A stretch of DNA of 64,000 nucleotides, from assembly GCF_018403265.1 (NCBI RefSeq), contig NZ_BOSI01000001.1, positions 1,860,001 to 1,924,000 of the forward strand. The letters are read 5' to 3'. The notes beneath the pieces are model-generated. The model made no database searches and was not told where the DNA came from. It saw nothing but the letters and a program-made list of their open reading frames with translations. Positions 60,994 to 64,000 of the stretch are shown piece by piece. Each line of letters opens with the position of its first letter. Within the stretch, counting starts at the first letter, position 1. The position numbers were made by a program, and so were the translations under genes. The stretch comes from Paenibacillus sp. J31TS4. Its GTDB lineage: Bacteria > Bacillota > Bacilli > Paenibacillales > NBRC-103111.

Positions 60994-61194
60994 CTAATAT
61001 TTCTCTTGCTTACTACATATCCCATAAGCAACCGTTCCTGATAAACAGCCTACTCCCGCCCCAATACTAATTGTAAATACGAGAAAGCCAGGTTCCAAGA
61101 AGATGCCGATGAGGACACCGGCAGCACACCCCATCATCATTCCCAGAGGGATTAAACTATCTATGAAATCCTTGGCGTTTCTTGACTTTTTCAT
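60994..61194 (-). CDS. Small glycine-rich membrane protein
   Basis: 66 residues with two hydrophobic stretches (LIPLGMMMGCAAGVLIGIFL and FLVFTISIGAGVGCLSGTVAYGI) rich in GxxxG-like patterns that favour helix packing. A basic N-terminus precedes. The gene is AT-rich against its neighbours. No clear Shine-Dalgarno is seen (GTGAGAGATG only), so its status is less certain. Unknown family. Confidence 0.5.
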   Translation of the reverse strand: MKKSRNAKDFIDSLIPLGMMMGCAAGVLIGIFLEPGFLVFTISIGAGVGCLSGTVAYGICSKQEKY

Positions 61195-61384
61195 CTCTCA
61201 CTTTACCTGCTTTCTAGTTTGATTAGAACTATACGCACGCAAAGCAGCGCACCCTGCTGAATCCTTCTCTTGAAATCCGTTAAGTACTAACGAGTATTAT
61301 ACTATGTTTAAATAAGTCTATGCTAATGCAAAGGGGAGAGCATGTTCTCTCCGCCACGAGCGGTGAGGAAGGAGGTCAGACAAC

Positions 61385-61714
61385 ATGAAGCGCGTATTCA
61401 GCATGAACGAGGTACGGCAGGCGATCGGGGAAAACCGGCTTGTCCTGCTGCTGCTCAAAACCGGCCAGTGCGGGGTGTGCGAGGCAGTGGAAGCCAAAGC
61501 GGACGGGCTGCTGGCGTCCCATCCGGCCGCGACCGGCATCTCGGTCTATCTGGAGGACGCGCCGGATGCCGCCTCCGAATTTATGGCGTTCGCGGCGCCT
61601 ACCGTCCTATTGATGGCCGACGGCAAGGAAGTGTACCGGATCACCCGCTTCGTCCGGTTCGAGGAGCTGGAGCACAAGCTGGCGCAGTATGAGGAAGCGT
61701 TGGCCGGAGAGTAG
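61385..61714 (+). CDS. Thioredoxin family protein
   Basis: 109 residues with the thioredoxin fold. The redox motif is CGVC in LLLKTGQCGVCEAVEAKAD near 30-37, and the cis-Pro lies in AFAAPTVLLMADGKEV. CGVC instead of CGPC suggests a different redox potential or partner. It is cytosolic. AAGGAGG stands eight bases before the ATG and a strong terminator follows, so it is a single gene. Confidence 0.9.
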   Translation: MKRVFSMNEVRQAIGENRLVLLLLKTGQCGVCEAVEAKADGLLASHPAATGISVYLEDAPDAASEFMAFAAPTVLLMADGKEVYRITRFVRFEELEHKLAQYEEALAGE

Positions 61715-61722
61715 AGAGCTAA

Positions 61723-61764
61723 CGCCGAAAAGCCCGGGATCGGCCGATCCCGGGCTTCTCGGCG
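61723..61764. terminator. Bidirectional terminator
   Basis: CGCCGAAAAGCCCGGGATCGG and CCGATCCCGGGCTTCTCGGCG form a 21-bp inverted repeat with two mismatches. It lies between the thioredoxin gene and the converging sbnB gene. Confidence 0.75.
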
Positions 61765-61777
61765 TATAGAGGCGACG

Positions 61778-62740
61778 CTACAGGCGAGTGCCGATTCCGG
61801 CCGCTTGCGCCCGCCTGACGTAGTAGTCCGCCGTTGCGATATCGAAGGCGGCCAGCCCCATCGGGGAGAACAGGACCGGCTCTTCCGCCTGAACCTTCCC
61901 GAGGGCGTCCCGGCAGACGACATCCCGAAGCGACAGCGTGTCTTGTGCGCGCAGCCCGTACTGCTTATGCAGCTGCTCGATGTCGGTTCCGTCTCTGCAC
62001 ACTTCGTCCCAGTCATCCACTATGATGGCCCCGATTCCCTGAAGCGCCTCAGGCAGGTAATCCCGGAGCGAGACATGCAGCAGCAGGCGCCCCGGCTTGG
62101 GCGCTGCGTCCACATAGCGCTGTTCCGACACGGTACAGGTCAGGAAGAGGTCCGAGCGGTCGTAGACGTCCTGCCAGCCGGACGCGACGGTCACCTTGGC
62201 CCGCTCTTCTGGAGCAATCGTCTCGAGATCGATGCCGTTCAGGTCGTACAGATACACCTTCTCGATCCGCTCTCCGTACAGATCCATGCACATCCGGTAA
62301 TGGTGCCGGCCGATCGGCCCCCAGCCGATAATGCCGACGGTCAGCCCCCCGCCGGGCCGGCTGCGCAGATAGTGCCGCAGGAACAGCGCGCTGACAGAGG
62401 CTGTGCGTACGACGCTCAGCAGGGCGGTGTTGACGATCGCCACCGGCTCCCCTGTCCCGGCGTCGTTCAAAACCGCGACGCTGTGGGCCCGCGGGAGGCC
62501 GCGGCGCAGATTGCCGGGGAAGCTCGCGATCCACTTGATCCCGGCAATCTCGAAGCGGCCTCCGATGTAGGCGGGCATGGCGATGATGCGGTTCACCGGG
62601 TCGCGGTAGCGCAGATACGGTTTGATCGGCTGGGCGTAATCCCCGGCGTCCATCAACCGGACCGTCTCCTCCAGCGTATCCGCCAGCGCTTCCCACTCGA
62701 TGCCTATCCGGCGCAGATCCCCCTCGTTCAAGTACAGCAT
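61778..62740 (-). CDS. sbnB: 2,3-diaminopropionate biosynthesis protein SbnB
   Basis: 320 residues of the ornithine cyclodeaminase family. KPYLRYRDPVNRIIAMPAYIGG near 40-60 and GIKWIASFPGN near 68-78 form the substrate site. The NAD fold is TVGIIGWGPIGRHHYRMC near 133-150. SbnB oxidises the N-(1-amino-1-carboxyethyl)glutamate made by SbnA to release L-2,3-diaminopropionate and 2-oxoglutarate. Its start follows the sbnA stop directly. With sbnA it supplies diaminopropionate for a siderophore or peptide natural product. Confidence 0.9.
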   Translation of the reverse strand: MLYLNEGDLRRIGIEWEALADTLEETVRLMDAGDYAQPIKPYLRYRDPVNRIIAMPAYIGGRFEIAGIKWIASFPGNLRRGLPRAHSVAVLNDAGTGEPVAIVNTALLSVVRTASVSALFLRHYLRSRPGGGLTVGIIGWGPIGRHHYRMCMDLYGERIEKVYLYDLNGIDLETIAPEERAKVTVASGWQDVYDRSDLFLTCTVSEQRYVDAAPKPGRLLLHVSLRDYLPEALQGIGAIIVDDWDEVCRDGTDIEQLHKQYGLRAQDTLSLRDVVCRDALGKVQAEEPVLFSPMGLAAFDIATADYYVRRAQAAGIGTRL

Positions 62741-63724
62741 TCAGACTCCCTCCCCCCACTGATGCTCCACATCGCCGAAATGGCTTCGCACCCAGTCGTC
62801 CGAGTAGACGGTGTCGAGATACCGTTCTCCGCGGTCCGGCAGAATGACGACGCAGCGAGCTCCCGCCGGGAGCTCTCCCAGCATCGAACGGACGGCCGCG
62901 ATGACGCCACCCGAGGAACCGCCCGCCAGAATCGCCTCCCGGCGCACCAGCTGCCGGCAGCCCGCGATACTGTCCAGGTCGGTCACCTGGACGCTTCGGT
63001 CGATAAGCTCATACCGGAACAGAGGCGGAACGACGGCTGCTCCGAGCCCGGGCAGGAGCCGCTTGCGGGGAGCCCCTCCGAACAAGACGCTTCCCGCCGC
63101 GTCGACGGCGACGACCGTCGTCTTCATGCCGTGCTCCCGGATATACTCGGCGCAGCCCCTTATCGTGCCGCCCGTACTTACGCCGCAGAACAAATAATCG
63201 ACCCGGTGGTCCAGCTCGTCCGCGATTTCCTGCATCGTCGTCGAGCTGTGCGCCAGCGGATTATGGACATTCGCGTACTGGTTCGGCCAAAAGCTGTTCG
63301 GATGCTCCAGCAGCAGTTCCCGGACGCGCCGGATGCGAACGGGCAGGTACTCGCCCGTCTCCGGGTCCGGCTCCGTCACCCGGACAATCTCGGCGCCGAA
63401 CGTCTTCACGATGCGGATATTCTGCTCGGTCGTCTTGGGATCGACGACGCAGAGGAAGCGCAGCCCGAGATAGGCACACAGCTTCGCCAGGCTGATCGCC
63501 ATATTGCCCGAGCTGGATTCCACGATGACGGTCCCCTCCGTGATGCGGCCGGAAGCCAGCCCTTCGCGGATCATCGCGAGAGCCGGACGGTCCTTCGAGC
63601 TCCCCCCGGGGTTGAGGAATTCCAGCTTGGCATAGAGCTCGACCGGCTGCTCGCCGAACACCTTCTTCAGCCGGACGAGCGGAGTGCGCCCGATCGTGGT
63701 CAGGATGCCATCTTCGATCTGCAT
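62741..63724 (-). CDS. sbnA: 2,3-diaminopropionate biosynthesis protein SbnA
   Basis: 327 residues from ATG 63724 with AAGGGG upstream; the longer frame would overlap the upstream gene without support. It is a cysteine-synthase-like PLP enzyme: the PLP lysine is in LNPGGSSKDRPA near 33-44, the cofactor loop is ESSSGNMAISLAK, and STGGTI binds phosphate. SbnA joins O-phosphoserine and glutamate in diaminopropionate synthesis. It is coupled to sbnB and lies 32 nt after an ATP-grasp gene that leaves the window. Confidence 0.9.
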   Translation of the reverse strand: MQIEDGILTTIGRTPLVRLKKVFGEQPVELYAKLEFLNPGGSSKDRPALAMIREGLASGRITEGTVIVESSSGNMAISLAKLCAYLGLRFLCVVDPKTTEQNIRIVKTFGAEIVRVTEPDPETGEYLPVRIRRVRELLLEHPNSFWPNQYANVHNPLAHSSTTMQEIADELDHRVDYLFCGVSTGGTIRGCAEYIREHGMKTTVVAVDAAGSVLFGGAPRKRLLPGLGAAVVPPLFRYELIDRSVQVTDLDSIAGCRQLVRREAILAGGSSGGVIAAVRSMLGELPAGARCVVILPDRGERYLDTVYSDDWVRSHFGDVEHQWGEGV

Positions 63725-63756
63725 TGCCCCTTCCCTCTCTTCCTTCTTCGAAATCA

Positions 63757-64000
63757 TTAGAATTTTCGGCCGTAGGCTCTGCCGTAACGGACGATCTTCC
63801 GGTACATGCTCCGATCGCCCAGCTGCCCGAACAGCTTCACGACAGGCGTCGAGTTGACCTCGAGAATCCATGGCCTGCGGTTGCGGTCAAGGGCGATATC
63901 CGCACCAATCTCCTTCATGCCCGGATAAGTCTTGGTGAGCTGCCTCGCGATGCGGACACCGAGCCGATCCAGCCTGCCCAGCAGACGATACGCGCTTTTC
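63757..64000 (-). CDS. ATP-grasp protein of the YheC/YheD type (partial)
   Basis: The gene runs off the right edge; the last 80 residues are present and were read directly. GMKEIGADIALDRNRRPWI followed by LEVNSTPVVKLFG gives the ATP-grasp metal motif (Asp, Glu, Asn) found in YheC/YheD endospore coat-associated proteins. The tail is RKIVRYGRAYGRKF. It ends at a TAA 32 nt before sbnA on the same strand, so it may belong to that operon. An ATP-grasp ligase beside diaminopropionate genes could join this amino acid to another group. Confidence 0.75.
   Translation of the reverse strand, partial: KSAYRLLGRLDRLGVRIARQLTKTYPGMKEIGADIALDRNRRPWILEVNSTPVVKLFGQLGDRSMYRKIVRYGRAYGRKF

Noticed and set aside
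61805-63760. 651-codon plus-strand frame opposite sbnA/sbnB
   Set aside because: Composition is that of an antisense shadow and no domain is seen.

Overview
The window looks like a chromosomal stretch of a high-GC, endospore-forming Firmicute of the Paenibacillus type. The signs are strong AAGGAGG-type ribosome binding sites before almost every gene, two T-box leaders, a preQ1 riboswitch, several spore-coat type genes (YjcZ, CotF-like, YheC/YheD-like), many carbohydrate ABC transporters with YesM/YesN-type two-component systems, and a menaquinol oxidase qox operon. No rRNA, tRNA, transposase, prophage or CRISPR array was seen. Most of the window is visibly GC-rich. Two stretches are clearly AT-richer and may be acquired: the lipoprotein gene near 24.6-25.7 kb and the qox/BlaI/M56 block at about 43.5-49.3 kb.

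Layout. 0-5.5 kb (minus): a surface glycosylation operon (multidomain GT-C mannosyltransferase, polyprenyl-phosphate GT2, GtrA flippase-like). 5.7-11 kb: a queuosine-precursor transporter under a preQ1-I riboswitch, a small membrane protein, an SDR oxidoreductase, a DUF2334 deacetylase-like protein with an FG-GAP-like tail, and a VanY-type lipoprotein carboxypeptidase. 11.1-12.8 kb: T-box and glyS. 12.9-18.8 kb (minus): a lipase and an operon of GNAT, sugar-binding protein, two permeases and a PIG-L deacetylase. 19.0-20.4 kb: small spore-associated genes with a tandem FGPG repeat. 20.7-27.1 kb: GMC oxidoreductase, ribulokinase, an orphan lipoprotein and an FAD oxidoreductase. 27.5-34.6 kb (minus): an Lpl-type sugar ABC transporter with a cre site, then a YesN/YesM regulator pair.

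34.6-40.2 kb: small membrane proteins, a second-type methionyl-tRNA synthetase behind a Met T-box, and a radical SAM enzyme translationally coupled to an Lgt-like gene that carries a frameshift. 40.4-43.4 kb: an alkylation-repair locus (adaA, ogt and a 2OG-Fe(II) oxygenase, divergent from alkA). 43.5-49.3 kb: qoxABCD followed closely by a BlaI-type repressor and an M56 membrane protease, which suggests protease-controlled repression of a terminal oxidase. 49.4-52.4 kb: a pentapeptide protein and a spore-coat operon in which a small CotF-N-like gene plus a CotF gene occur twice around a zinc alcohol dehydrogenase. 52.5-57.9 kb: a phosphotransferase, a winged-helix (HTH_42) protein, a VOC protein, an ECF sigma factor with a VOC-like tail, a hypothetical protein, an MBL hydrolase behind a consensus sigma-A promoter, and a cupin. 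58.2-60.8 kb: a secreted protein with one dead and one intact exo/endonuclease/phosphatase domain. 61.4-64 kb: a thioredoxin-like protein, then sbnB-sbnA (2,3-diaminopropionate synthesis) with an ATP-grasp gene running off the right edge.

Main points for follow-up are the radical SAM/Lgt-like pair, the qox-BlaI-M56 unit, the diaminopropionate/ATP-grasp locus, the sigma-VOC fusion, the duplicated CotF modules and the dead/live EEP tandem. All functional calls come from reading the sequence; no database search was run.
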